DNA of 64,000 nucleotides from Acidobacteriota bacterium (lineage in GTDB: Bacteria; Acidobacteriota; Vicinamibacteria; Vicinamibacterales; UBA8438): positions 73,932 through 137,931 of the forward strand of contig VXRJ01000019.1 in NCBI GenBank assembly GCA_009838525.1, given 5' to 3'. Positions 34,974-44,725 of the stretch are shown here, piece after piece (within the stretch, counting starts at the first letter, position 1; each line of letters starts with the position of its first letter). The notes beneath the pieces are model-generated. The model was not told where the DNA came from, made no database searches, and saw only the letters and a list, made by a program, of their open reading frames with translations. The position numbers and the translations under genes were made by a program.

Positions 34974-36300
34974 CGCGGTTGCAGGCCACGCCGATCCTTC
35001 TCGAGGCCCTACAGCGAGCCGTTCGCTTCGCGCGGGGTGGCGGCCTGGCACGGTCCCGCGCCGGTTGCGGACCCTTGCCGCACACGCGTGTTCCTAGGCA
35101 CGCTCGATGCCCGCCTCATCGCACTCGACGCCGCCACCGGCGCCCCGTGCGCCGACTTCGGCACGGGCGGAGCGAACGTGTGGAGCGTGATGTCGGCCGA
35201 CCCGGAGCGCGACCTCGTCTTCCTGCCCACGACGTCGCCCTCGCCGGACTTCTATGGCGGCATGCGTCCGGGCGACAACGCCTTCGCCAATTCAGTGGTC
35301 GCGCTGCGGGCATCGACCGGCGAGTTCGTCTGGGGCTACCAGACCGTCCGGCACGACCTGTGGGACTACGATCTGGCCCCGCAGCCGCTGCTGTTCAGCC
35401 ATACCGTGGCAGACGGCGTTCAGAGACCAGCCCTGGCGCAGGCCACGAAGACCGGGTTCGTGTTCGTACTGGACCGCGAGACCGGCGAACCGCTGCATCC
35501 GGTCGAGGAGCGGGCCGTGCCCCAGAGCGACGTTCCCGGTGAGCAGGCGGCCCGCACCCAACCGTTCCCGAAGCTGCGGCTGCATGCCACCGATGCGCGG
35601 CCCCTGCCGTTCTGGTACTTCAATGCGGAGCACCGCGCCGCCTGCGAGAGGCTCACCGCCGGCGTCCGTTACGAAGGCATGTTCACCCCACCCTCCCTCG
35701 AAGGCACGCTGATGTATCCCGGCAACGCGGGCGGCACAAACTGGGGCTCGATGGCCTACGACCGCGCGTCGCGCATCGGCTACGTGGCCGTCAGCCGACT
35801 GCCGACGATCGTGAAACTGATCCCCCGCGAGCAGTTCCGCGCCGCCGCCCGCCAGGGCACACTGAACGGGGCGCGCGCGCAACACACCGAGCAGGACGGC
35901 ACGCCGTACGGGATGGCGCGCTTCGAACTGCTTCACAACGGTCTCTCGTGCCTTGAAGGCCCCTGGTCGACGCTCGTCGCACTGGATCTGGACCTGGGGG
36001 AGGTGCTGTGGGAGCGGCCCCTGGGCACGTCGGAGTGGGGCTCCTTCACCAGCGGCGGCCCCATGGTCACCGAGGGGGGCGTCGTGTTTCAGGCCTCCAC
36101 GTCAGACCACATGCTGCGCGGCTACAGCGGCGCCGACGGCAGCGAGCTTTGGGCGCGTGAACTGCCGGCCGGCGCGCACGCAACGCCCATGGGCTACCGG
36201 CACGGCGGGATGGACTACGTCGTGGTTGCGGCGGGCGATGGGCTCGCCGGGGGCGGCGGGCGGGGCGATCACGTGATCGCATTCCGGATGCCTGCCGGGC
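34974..36300 (+). pseudogene. PQQ-dependent glucose dehydrogenase-like gene, truncated and frameshifted
   Basis: Strong homology to exported quinoproteins runs from RPYSEPFASRGVAAW (about 35005) to GDHVIAFRMP (about 36290), with blocks RVFLGTLDARLIALDAATG, RHDLWDYDLAPQPLLF, PGNAGGTNWGSMAYD and TPMGYRHGGMDYVVVAAG. The leader and about the first 100 residues are missing. A remnant LQATPILLE just upstream (34982-35008) is in another reading frame, which points to an internal deletion with frameshift. The original stop is also lost: the frame runs on through a palindromic repeat to a TGA at 36504-36506. The N-terminal PQQ blades cannot form, so it is probably dead. It resembles the intact gene at 18134. 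Confidence 0.75.
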
Positions 36301-36303
36301 CGG

Positions 36304-36350
36304 CAGCCCATGGTGAACCCCGCGTAGCACCGAGAGCGGCGAGGCTCTCG
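36304..36350. repeat. Dispersed palindromic repeat, copy B, with adjoining hairpin
   Basis: 36304-36336 is the reverse complement of most of copy A at 28138-28182 (about 30 of 34 positions). It is followed by a second hairpin, arms CGAGAGC (36331-36337) and GCTCTCG (36344-36350). It lies exactly where the PQQ pseudogene loses its stop. Confidence 0.6.
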
Positions 36351-36502
36351 GCTGACAAGGCGCGGTCCCGTTCGCGAACTGCCCGGAGTCTGCGCCCGCC
36401 CTGCATCTACGCCGTTTGCCGACCGGTCGGAAGGGCGCCCGCCGCGTCGTCGTATCATGGAAGGTGCGTCGGCGCACTCCCATCAAGCCCAACGGCAGCG
36501 GC

Positions 36503-39500
36503 ATGAACGACTCCCTAACACCGGCCACTCCCGAACCCGCGCCCGGCGCCGCGGACAAGCTCGACCGGCTGCGCGCGCTGCTGCGCGAGATGTTCCAACT
36601 CGACCGCGGCGACCTCGACTTCGGGCTGTATCGCATCATGAACCTGAAGTCGGCCGAGGTCGGGGCGTTCCTCGACAACGACCTGCTGCCCCAGGTCAAG
36701 GAGAAGCTGCGGCTCACGAGCGACGAGGAGCGTGCCAGGCTGAAACACGAGCTGGAAGAATCCCACAAGGCGGCCTGGAAGCTGGGTCTCAACCCTGACT
36801 CGAATCCGCCACCCGAAATCGTCAAGTTGAACCGGCGCCTCGACGAGATGCAGAAGGACGCCGACGCCGAGGCCGATGTCTATAACCACCTCGCCAGTTT
36901 CTTCGGCCGTTACTACGCCGAGGGCGACTTCATCTCCCAGCGCCGCTATTCGAGCGGCGGCCGGTCGGCCTACCTGATTCCGTACGACGGCGAGGAAGTG
37001 AAACTGCACTGGGCCAACGCGGACCAGTACTACGTCAAGACCACCGAGAACTACGCCTCCTACGTCTTCACGGTCGGTTCGGGCTCCGCGGCGCGTCGCG
37101 TGCGCTTCGAGATCGCGGCAGCCGACAATGAGAAGGACAACATCAAGGAGGTCAACGGCCGGCAGCGGCGTTTCGTGCTTGCCGGGGGCGAAGACGCCAT
37201 CGATGTCGGCGGCGCCGATCTCGTCATCCGCTTCGAGCACCGGCCGCTGACCGAAGGCGAGAAGACGAAGTGGCCGGGCAACGGCAACACCCAGCAGGGC
37301 CGGCTCAACGAGTCGGCGGTGGAACGCATCCTGCGCGCCATGGAGCCCGATTGGCAAGCGCTGCTGGCCGTGGCGGCGCCCACCGAGGCGGACGAAGAGC
37401 GCACGCTGCTGGCGCGGCATGTCGACCGCTACACGGCGAAGAACAGTTTCGACTATTTCATCCACAAGGATCTGGGCGGCTTCCTGCGCCGCGAGCTTGA
37501 CCTCTACCTGAACACCGATGTCCTGAACCTCGACGATCTGGAGCGGGGCGACGCCGCCCGGCTCGACCGCGCGCTGGCGCGGGTGCGGGCCACGCGTCAC
37601 GTGGGGCACAAGATCATCGACTTCCTGGCCCAACTCGAAGACTTCCAGAAACGTCTCTGGCTCAAGAAGAAGTTCGTCCTGGAAACCAACTGGTGCGTCA
37701 CTCTGGACCGGGTTCCGGAAGCGCTATACCCGGAGATCGCGGCCAACCCGGCGCAGCGCAACGAGTGGATCGAACTGTTCGCCGCCGACGAGATCACGGG
37801 CGACCTGACCAACGGCGGCGCTACGTGGAGCGACCCGCCCACCGTCGACTTCCTCAAGGCGAACCCCGGTCTCGTCGTGGACACGCAGCATTTCGACGAG
37901 AACTTTACGGACCGCCTGCTGGCAGCGCTCTCCGACGCCGGGCCGCTGGACGAGCAGACGGACGGCCTGCTGGTGCACGGCGAAAACTTCCAGGCGCTGA
38001 ACCTGCTTCAGGCGCGGTACCGCGAGCAAATCCAGTGCGTGTACATCGATCCGCCGTACAACTCGAAAACCACACAGATCCTCTACAAGAACTCCTACCG
38101 GCACTCGTCGTGGATCTGCCTCATGGACGACCGGCTGCGGCTCAGCCACGCACTGTCCACGCTTGATGGCTCGCACGTCGTGGCCATCGACGAGAACGAG
38201 CAGGAAGTCCTCGGAAGGCTCCTGTCGACCTTGTTTCCGGACCACACCAGAATCTGCGTCGCCGTGGTCCACAACAAGAAGGGAATCCAGGGCGCATTCT
38301 TCTCCTACAACCACGACTACGCCTTTTTCTGCATCCCGCCGGGCCTACGGGAGTCGAACGGCACGCCCGTCTCCGAAGAGGACCGGGAGTTCGACAACTT
38401 GCGGAAATGGGGACGGGAGTCGGCTCGATCAACGGCGAAGAACTGCTTCTACCCGATCGTGGTCAAGGACAATGCGATCGTCGGGTTCGGAGACGTGAGC
38501 CCGGACGACTTCCATCCCGGCGCGGCGAACGTGGCTCGGGACGACAGCGTGCTCGTCTACCCCGTCGATTCCCGGGGAGTCGAGCGGAAGTGGCGCTACG
38601 CGCGCGGTTCCGTGGAAGGCATTCAGCATCTCCTGAGGGTCAAGGTCGTTGGCGCCTCGGGTGAAATTCAGATTGAGAAGGGCCGATCCGAAAAGACCAT
38701 CAAAACCGTATGGGACGACCCGCGATACATCGCGGGCGACTACGGCACGCGCTGGCTCACGAACCTCGGCCTCAAGGTCGAGCAGGACCTGTACCCGAAA
38801 TCGATCCATACGGTTATGGATTCCATATCCGCAATCTCGGACGAGCACGCAACGGTCCTTGACTACTTCGCGGGTTCCGGCACGACCGGACATGCCGTTG
38901 TCAACCTCAACCGCGAGCGTCGAGGACAACGTCGCTACGTCCTGGTGGAAATGGGGCCGCATTTCGACGCGGTTATCCTGCCGCGCACGAAGAAGGTCGT
39001 CCATTCTTCGGACTGGAAGGACGGTCGGCCCGTCTCGCGCGACGGCGTGTCGCAGGTGTTCAAGTACGTGCGCCTGGAGTCGTACGAAGACACGATGGAC
39101 GGTCTAGAAGCGGTTCCACCGTCGGACCAACAGCAGGCGCTGCTGGAAGCGAACACCGAGCTTGCCGAGGATTACCGGTTGCGCTACGCCCTGGGCGCCG
39201 AAACATCCGGCAGCGCTTGCCTGCTCGGCAAGCGATTCACGGACCCGTTCGCGTACGGGCTCTCCGTGGTACGCGACGGCATGCGCCGCAATGCCCCCGT
39301 CGATCTGCCGGAGACGTTCAACTACCTGATCGGCCTGCGCATCGAATCGCGGCGCCGAATCGACGGTGTGCTGGCCATCACGGGCACGGACGCCGAAGGA
39401 CGCAACTGCCTCGTCCTCTGGCGGAATCTCGACGAGACAGACCACATTGCCCTTGACACCTGGTTCCAACACAACCGCCAGCAATTCGCCAAATCGCTGG

Positions 39501-39655
39501 ACCGCGTCTATGCCAACGGCGACCACACGCTGAACGCCGTGCGACAAGAAGGCGAGCACTGGACTGCGGAAACCATCGAACCGGTCTTTCGCGCCGCGAT
39601 GTTCGAACAGGCCGCGATTCAATCACCAGCGAACCTCCGTGGGTCTCGCGAGTGA
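36503..39655 (+). CDS. Type III-like site-specific DNA methyltransferase (Mod)
   Basis: 1050 residues from the ATG at 36503, much longer than classical Mod (about 650). The amino-methyltransferase motifs are in beta-group order: motif IV DPPYN at 516-520, then motif I DYFAGSGTT at 787-795, with the target-recognition region between. The N-terminal 500 residues (FQLDRGDLDFGLYRIMNLK, SYVFTVGSG) form an extra domain of unknown role seen in some Type III Mod proteins. It should methylate N6-adenine or N4-cytosine at an unknown site. The ATG overlaps the pseudogene's terminal TGA; a -10-like TATCAT is at 36453-36458. The restriction partner follows after 40 bp. Confidence 0.88.
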   Translation: MNDSLTPATPEPAPGAADKLDRLRALLREMFQLDRGDLDFGLYRIMNLKSAEVGAFLDNDLLPQVKEKLRLTSDEERARLKHELEESHKAAWKLGLNPDSNPPPEIVKLNRRLDEMQKDADAEADVYNHLASFFGRYYAEGDFISQRRYSSGGRSAYLIPYDGEEVKLHWANADQYYVKTTENYASYVFTVGSGSAARRVRFEIAAADNEKDNIKEVNGRQRRFVLAGGEDAIDVGGADLVIRFEHRPLTEGEKTKWPGNGNTQQGRLNESAVERILRAMEPDWQALLAVAAPTEADEERTLLARHVDRYTAKNSFDYFIHKDLGGFLRRELDLYLNTDVLNLDDLERGDAARLDRALARVRATRHVGHKIIDFLAQLEDFQKRLWLKKKFVLETNWCVTLDRVPEALYPEIAANPAQRNEWIELFAADEITGDLTNGGATWSDPPTVDFLKANPGLVVDTQHFDENFTDRLLAALSDAGPLDEQTDGLLVHGENFQALNLLQARYREQIQCVYIDPPYNSKTTQILYKNSYRHSSWICLMDDRLRLSHALSTLDGSHVVAIDENEQEVLGRLLSTLFPDHTRICVAVVHNKKGIQGAFFSYNHDYAFFCIPPGLRESNGTPVSEEDREFDNLRKWGRESARSTAKNCFYPIVVKDNAIVGFGDVSPDDFHPGAANVARDDSVLVYPVDSRGVERKWRYARGSVEGIQHLLRVKVVGASGEIQIEKGRSEKTIKTVWDDPRYIAGDYGTRWLTNLGLKVEQDLYPKSIHTVMDSISAISDEHATVLDYFAGSGTTGHAVVNLNRERRGQRRYVLVEMGPHFDAVILPRTKKVVHSSDWKDGRPVSRDGVSQVFKYVRLESYEDTMDGLEAVPPSDQQQALLEANTELAEDYRLRYALGAETSGSACLLGKRFTDPFAYGLSVVRDGMRRNAPVDLPETFNYLIGLRIESRRRIDGVLAITGTDAEGRNCLVLWRNLDETDHIALDTWFQHNRQQFAKSLDRVYANGDHTLNAVRQEGEHWTAETIEPVFRAAMFEQAAIQSPANLRGSRE

Positions 39656-39695
39656 TTGATCGAGGACGGGCAAGGGCTGACGCAGAGACGCGACG

Positions 39696-42600
39696 ATGAG
39701 CCTCCGGAACCACCTCGCCCTGCACCGCTTCGTCTGCTTCGAGTTCGGCTATAGCGACCTCGACGGGCTGCTCGAACGGCTGCGTCCGGCACGCGGAGAA
39801 CTCGCGGCGGACGTCGGTAGCGACTACGCGCTGGCGCTGGAGCCGCTGCCGGCCAGGGCGCGGGTGACAGCCGGCCGGCTTGCGGAGTACGACGCGAACA
39901 TCACCGCGCACAGCGTTCGGCTCCGCATGACCGGCGAACACGGCCGGACCTGGAAGCCCCATCAGTATCTCGCGCTGCTCTTCACGGAGTACTACCTGCA
40001 TCGGTATTTCGACGAACCCGAGGAGCTCCGGCGGGATCTGAACTTGGCGCGGCGGCAGACGCGGGAGACGCTCGCGCTGCCGGAGTACACGGCGGACGAC
40101 CTGCGCGTCCTGGCGTTCCAGAGCGCCACCGGCTCCGGCAAGACGCTGCTCATGCACGCGCACGTCCTGCAGTACCGGCACTACCTGGACCGGGCAGGCG
40201 GGCGGCTGAACAACGTCGTGCTGCTGACGCCGAACGAGCAGATGTCGGGGCAGCACGAGCGCGAGCTCCGCGCGAGCGGGCTGCACGCGCGGCTGTTCTC
40301 CAGCGAGGCGGGCGCCGATCTGTTTCAGCCGGTCGAGATCATCGACCTGAACAAGCTCGCCGAGAAGAAGGGCGTCAAGCGGGTCGCGGTGGCCGACTTC
40401 GGCGACGACAACCTCGTGCTGGTCGACGAGGGTCACCTCGGCGCGTCCGGCAAGGTATGGCGCGAACGCCGCCGCGAGTTGTCGAGCGGAGGCTTCACGT
40501 TCGAGTATTCCGCCACATTCAACCAGGTGGTGGGCGGCAAGGACCGGGACCTCTTGAACGCCTACGGCAAGTGCCTGCTGTTCGACTACGCCTACCCGCG
40601 GTTTCATGCCGACGGCTACGGCAAGGACTACACGATCTCCAACCTGCCGCGCGGCGCGGAGGACGAGAACAGCGACATGTACCTGCTCGGCTGCCTGCTG
40701 ACCTTCTACCAGCAGTGCCGCATCTGGCGGGACAACGCAGGCAGGTGGCGGGCGTTCAACCCGGCGAAGCCGCTGTGGGTGTTCCTCGGCAAGACGGTCT
40801 CCGGTTCGAGCAAGGCGGATCGGGCGACGCGCTCGGACGTAGCGCGGATATTGCGGTTCCTGGGCTGGGTGATTGGCCGCGCCGACGAGGTGAGGCCGAT
40901 GATCGCGCGCCTGCTGGAGGGCCGCTCGGGGCTGCTGGGCGAAGCCGGCGCCGACTACTTCGCCGGCCGCTTCGACCAGCTTCCGCGGGCCGGCGCGGAC
41001 CTGTACGACGAGCTGTGCGAGCTGCTGTTCCACGGGCAGGGACGGCTGCACGTCGTCTACCTGACGGCCGGCGAGGGCGAACTGCATCTGCGGGTTGCGG
41101 ACAACTCGCCCTTCGGCGTTGTCAACGTGGGCGACTCGGCGGCGCTCTACAAGCTGCTGACCGAGGCGCCCCATCCCGACTTCGACGTGGACCGAGAGCT
41201 CGGGTTCGCGGCCCGGCTGTTCGCCGACGTGGACCGGCCGGACTCGACCGTGAACATCGTCGTAGGGGCGCGCCGCTTCATCGCCGGCTGGAACTCCTGG
41301 CGCGTCAGCACGATGGGCCTGATGCACGTCGGCGTTGGCGAGGGTCCGGAGATCATCCAGATGTTCGGGCGCGGCGTGCGCCTGAAGGGCTGGAACCTGA
41401 GCCTCAAGCGGCACGGCGAGAGCGGCGCCGTGTTGCCGGCGGACAGCGGCGGATTGCAGGAGCTGGAGACGCTGTACATCTTCGGGCTGCGGGCCAACTA
41501 CATGCAGACGTTCCGGGACCTGCTGCAGGCCGAGGGCATGCGCGTCGATCGGGAAACCGTCACGCTCCCGGTCGCCTGGAACGTCGGGAGGCAGAAGACC
41601 CTCAAGCTGATCCGGCTCCGGGAGGGATTGAAGTACGAGCATTCCGACGGTCGCCCCGTGCTGCCGGACCCCGGGAGCGACGACAGTCCGCCGTCAGTGG
41701 AGATGGACCTGCACTCGCAAGTGCAGGCGGTCGCTTCGGGCAGCGCCAAGGACACTGAGGACGCCTCGCGGAGGCCCGTCAAACTCGAACCCGGTCACGT
41801 CGCGCTGTTCGACCGGACCCGTATCCGGGACGCGCTGGCGGCGCGCAAGTGGCGGATGGGCTGGCACAACCTGGTCATCCGGCCGGAGACGGTCGACCGG
41901 CTTCTGGAGAGCGACGCATGGTACGAGCTTCACGCACCGGCGGAACGGATGCTTGTGAAGCGGTTCGAGGACGTTCGCGCGCTCGAAGGGATCGCCACGG
42001 AGCTCATCGCCGAATACGCGGCCGGGTTCTGGCGGCAGCGGCGCCGGCGGTGGGAGAGCGACCGGATCGAGGTCGTCGAACTGGACGAGAACGACCCGAA
42101 CAACATCCGCGAATACCGGCTATCCGTCGACGCTGCCGAGACCCGGCTGATCGAGGATGTGCGCCAACTCGCGGATCACTTGGTGGACGGCCGCCGCTAC
42201 CATCTGAAGCTCACTGTGCTCAACGTCAAGACGCACGCCTACTATCCGTTGCTGCACGCCGACAGGGACTGCAAGATCACTATCCAGCCGGTCGCCCTGG
42301 ACGGGACCGAGAAGGCGGTGGTCGAGGCGCTGAACGATCTCGCCGAGCGGATCGATCCCTGCCTGCAAGGCCGGGAGCTGTACCTGATCCGCAACCTCAC
42401 GCGCGGCCGGGGGGTGTCGTTCTTCGACGACTACGCCTACTACCCGGACTTCATCGTGTGGCTGCTCGACGGCGCCGACCAGCACGTCATCTTCCTCGAC
42501 CCGAAGGGTCTCGTCCACTACGGGCCGCGGGAGCGGCAGAAGGTGAGGCTGCACTCCGAGATCAAGCGGATAGAGGAACGCGTGCGGGCCTCCGACCCGG

Positions 42601-42755
42601 ATCTGCGCCTGCACGCCTACGTGCTGTCGGTTACGCCGCCCGAGCGGATCGGCGACAAGCTGCGCCCGCGGGACTCCTGGGAGCGGGACGGCGTGTACTT
42701 CCTGAACGACGCGGACTGCCTGCCAAAGCTGTTCGGAGACGCGCTCGGCGGGTGA
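39696..42755 (+). CDS. Type III-like restriction enzyme, DEAD/DEAH helicase-nuclease (Res)
   Basis: 1019 residues. Superfamily 2 helicase motifs: Walker A SATGSGKT (143-150), DEGH (244-247) as the DExH box, SAT (YSATF), and motif VI GRGVRLKG (from 558). A C-terminal PD-(D/E)XK nuclease is predicted from YYPDFIVW (Asp918) and FLDPKG (Asp935, Lys937), with Asp in place of the more usual Glu. It should translocate and cleave unmethylated DNA together with the upstream Mod. 40-bp gap to mod; convergent with the NHL-type gene, whose stop is 14 bp away. Confidence 0.88.
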   Translation: MSLRNHLALHRFVCFEFGYSDLDGLLERLRPARGELAADVGSDYALALEPLPARARVTAGRLAEYDANITAHSVRLRMTGEHGRTWKPHQYLALLFTEYYLHRYFDEPEELRRDLNLARRQTRETLALPEYTADDLRVLAFQSATGSGKTLLMHAHVLQYRHYLDRAGGRLNNVVLLTPNEQMSGQHERELRASGLHARLFSSEAGADLFQPVEIIDLNKLAEKKGVKRVAVADFGDDNLVLVDEGHLGASGKVWRERRRELSSGGFTFEYSATFNQVVGGKDRDLLNAYGKCLLFDYAYPRFHADGYGKDYTISNLPRGAEDENSDMYLLGCLLTFYQQCRIWRDNAGRWRAFNPAKPLWVFLGKTVSGSSKADRATRSDVARILRFLGWVIGRADEVRPMIARLLEGRSGLLGEAGADYFAGRFDQLPRAGADLYDELCELLFHGQGRLHVVYLTAGEGELHLRVADNSPFGVVNVGDSAALYKLLTEAPHPDFDVDRELGFAARLFADVDRPDSTVNIVVGARRFIAGWNSWRVSTMGLMHVGVGEGPEIIQMFGRGVRLKGWNLSLKRHGESGAVLPADSGGLQELETLYIFGLRANYMQTFRDLLQAEGMRVDRETVTLPVAWNVGRQKTLKLIRLREGLKYEHSDGRPVLPDPGSDDSPPSVEMDLHSQVQAVASGSAKDTEDASRRPVKLEPGHVALFDRTRIRDALAARKWRMGWHNLVIRPETVDRLLESDAWYELHAPAERMLVKRFEDVRALEGIATELIAEYAAGFWRQRRRRWESDRIEVVELDENDPNNIREYRLSVDAAETRLIEDVRQLADHLVDGRRYHLKLTVLNVKTHAYYPLLHADRDCKITIQPVALDGTEKAVVEALNDLAERIDPCLQGRELYLIRNLTRGRGVSFFDDYAYYPDFIVWLLDGADQHVIFLDPKGLVHYGPRERQKVRLHSEIKRIEERVRASDPDLRLHAYVLSVTPPERIGDKLRPRDSWERDGVYFLNDADCLPKLFGDALGG

Positions 42756-42769
42756 AACCCGTCGTCTCG

Positions 42770-43909
42770 TCAGCGCGCGACGAAAGGCGGACGGATCAGC
42801 AACGCGGGATCGGCGTCGGTCTTCGGCACCAGCTTCTGGGTCCGGCCGTGCTGGTTGTCGCCGCCGTAGAGGTTGCCGTCGGAATCGACCGAGAACGTGT
42901 GCACCTCGAGGAAAGCCGTCGGTCCTTCGGTCTCCACGTTCCACGTATATAGACGGTTGCCGTCGAAATCGAGCTTCACCAACTTGAGCGGCCGCAGATC
43001 CGAGAGCCACAGATGGTCCTCGCCGACGATGATGTCGAGGGGCAGGCCGAAGCCGGACCACGTGGCGAGATGGTCGACCTCGGGGTGGTACTCGCCTGAC
43101 GCGTCGTCCGAGATGCGGAACTTCTGGACGCGGCCGTTGGCCCGATCGAGGGCGAAGACGAGGCCGTCGGGGCCCACGCCCAGGGCATGGATGCCGTTGA
43201 ACCGGCCCGGCTCGGTGCCAAACCCGCCGAACTCCGTCTGGTAGCGCCCCTCGCTGTCCAGAATGATGATGCGGTGATTGTCCAGCCCGTCCGCCACCAG
43301 CACCCGACCGTCGGGCAGGAAGGCGACATCCTGGGGCCGGCCGAAGTGGGTCTCGTCGTCGCCGCCGACGTTCTTCTCGCCAAGCGTCATGATCAGCTCG
43401 CTGCCGTCATTGGACAACACGAAGATCTGGTGCCGGGTCTCGTTGATCACCCACACGCGGCGTTCCGGGTCGTAGGGGCTGATCCGAACCCGATGGGGAC
43501 CGGGGCCGTCCGAATCCGCGCACAGGTGGTCCCACTGATCCCACACCTCGATCAGATTGCCGTCCGCGTCGACCACCATCAGGCAGTTCTGCCACGTGCG
43601 AAGTTCGGCGTCGCCCAACACATTGATCCCGATGGAACCGGCATAGCCGGCGAACTCCGGCGGGACCGGGTCGGGCAACCGTGTCTCCCCGCGCTGCGAA
43701 ATGAAGATACGGTCGGGCGACTCGACGAAAACGCCCGAGTTCCCGCCGAAAGCGAAGCCCTCCGAGGCGAACGGCTTGTGCCAGCCCGGGACCACATCGT
43801 AAGGGCTGGGCCCGATCGGACCCGGGTCCGGCTCCGGCTCCTGCGCGGGGGCAACGACCCCGAGGATCCCCGCCAGCAACACGGCGACGACGGAAGTGGT
43901 GTAACGCAT
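42770..43909 (-). CDS. Exported NHL-repeat six-bladed propeller protein (PAL-like)
   Basis: 379 residues with a Sec leader to about VVAPAQ. NHL-type repeats are clear: GRPQDVAFLPDGRVLVADGLDNHRIIILD, RFNGIHALGVGPDGLVFALDRANGRVQKF and VHTFSVDSDGNLYGGDNQHGRTQKL, each given in part. The set resembles peptidyl-alpha-hydroxyglycine alpha-amidating lyase-like proteins of bacteria, but family members serve many roles. It is between the restriction system and the qhp cluster, read in the same direction as the latter but separated by hairpins, so it is probably its own unit. Confidence 0.8.
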   Translation of the reverse strand: MRYTTSVVAVLLAGILGVVAPAQEPEPDPGPIGPSPYDVVPGWHKPFASEGFAFGGNSGVFVESPDRIFISQRGETRLPDPVPPEFAGYAGSIGINVLGDAELRTWQNCLMVVDADGNLIEVWDQWDHLCADSDGPGPHRVRISPYDPERRVWVINETRHQIFVLSNDGSELIMTLGEKNVGGDDETHFGRPQDVAFLPDGRVLVADGLDNHRIIILDSEGRYQTEFGGFGTEPGRFNGIHALGVGPDGLVFALDRANGRVQKFRISDDASGEYHPEVDHLATWSGFGLPLDIIVGEDHLWLSDLRPLKLVKLDFDGNRLYTWNVETEGPTAFLEVHTFSVDSDGNLYGGDNQHGRTQKLVPKTDADPALLIRPPFVAR

Positions 43910-43939
43910 GCGGGCGAGTATACAGAGTTCGCGCGCCGT

Positions 43940-43957
43940 GCCGGCCTGGAGGCCGGC
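43940..43957. terminator. GC hairpin between qhpE and the NHL gene
   Basis: Perfect 7-base arms GCCGGCC and GGCCGGC with loop TGGA. The surrounding bases, in reverse complement, resemble a stretch at about 2503-2523, so this may also be a small dispersed repeat. Confidence 0.4.
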
Positions 43958-44010
43958 GCACCGTAGTGAAGCCGGCGCGTCGGAAGCTTCGCTGGCGCAG
44001 AACTTCTACG

Positions 44011-44030
44011 GCGCGCCCGGCAGGGCGCGC
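44011..44030. terminator. GC hairpin at the end of the qhp cluster
   Basis: Perfect 8-base arms GCGCGCCC (44011-44018) and GGGCGCGC (44023-44030) with a 4-base loop; the arm touches the qhpE stop codon. No T tract follows, but the position suits the end of the minus-strand transcript. Confidence 0.5.
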
Positions 44031-44725
44031 TATCCCGTGCGCCGGCGCAGCGTTTCCACCAGCGCGCTGAAGTCGCGGACGCCGGTTTCCATCATCAGAC
44101 CCGCCGCCGTGCCGGTCATGTTCGCCACTGCGAAGCTGAGCCCCTTGAGGTTGCGCTCCGGATCGACGCCAGGGATGGAACGGGGATAGCCGCACGTCAG
44201 GAATACGGGGGCATCAGGAGGCCCCGCGACGGCGTACGTGCCGCGCGGGTACGACCAGTCCAGCTCGACGCGGAGCACGCCCTCCAAACCGAGCGTCCCA
44301 GGCAACCAGTCCACGCTCCGATCCGAACCGGCCGCCACTACGATGGCGCCGGCCGCGTTTGCGCGCCGGACGGCGGCCGCAAGCGCCGCGGCGCACGATC
44401 CATCGGTCGTGCCGAGGCTCAGGTTGACCAGCGGCAGCGCGAGACTGGCGGCCCGTTCGATAGCCGCTACGAGAGCCTCGACGGACGTGTCGAGCGTGCG
44501 GTCGAAGACCTTGAGCGGGCAGACCTGCACGGCCGGCGCGAGATCCTGGATGGCGGCCGCGACCGCGGTGCCATGGCCCAGCCGGTCGACCACGTCCTCG
44601 TGGGTCATGCCGTCGCGGCTGAAGCCGGCGCCTTCCACCAGCGCGCCGACATGCGGATGGCCGGCGTGGATACCGCTGTCGATCACGCCGACCGAGAACT
44701 CACTTGATCGCGTAGACACCATCAT
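44030..44725 (-). CDS. qhpE: Subtilisin-like protease QhpE, leader peptidase for the QHNDH gamma subunit
   Basis: 231 residues without a leader, so cytoplasmic. The S8 catalytic triad is Asp16 (GVIDSGIH), His51 (GHGTAV) and Ser197 (GLSFA). It is much shorter than secreted subtilases, as known for QhpE, which cuts the leader off the cross-linked gamma subunit before export. The position that is normally the oxyanion Asn (AAGN) reads AAGS (Ser134), a departure from the family. The gene is separated from qhpF by the DUF5343 gene and an empty 334-bp stretch, so it may need its own promoter. Assignment rests on size, triad and the rest of the qhp set. Confidence 0.82.
   Translation of the reverse strand: MMVSTRSSEFSVGVIDSGIHAGHPHVGALVEGAGFSRDGMTHEDVVDRLGHGTAVAAAIQDLAPAVQVCPLKVFDRTLDTSVEALVAAIERAASLALPLVNLSLGTTDGSCAAALAAAVRRANAAGAIVVAAGSDRSVDWLPGTLGLEGVLRVELDWSYPRGTYAVAGPPDAPVFLTCGYPRSIPGVDPERNLKGLSFAVANMTGTAAGLMMETGVRDFSALVETLRRRTG

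Noticed and set aside
39378-41642. A 754-residue open frame opposite the restriction gene
   Set aside because: It is antisense to res, has no recognisable domain or start signal, and has shadow-type composition.
34106-42755. A prophage or integrative element
   Set aside because: The island has defence-type genes and a decayed gene, but no integrase, transposase, phage structural gene or attachment repeats were seen.
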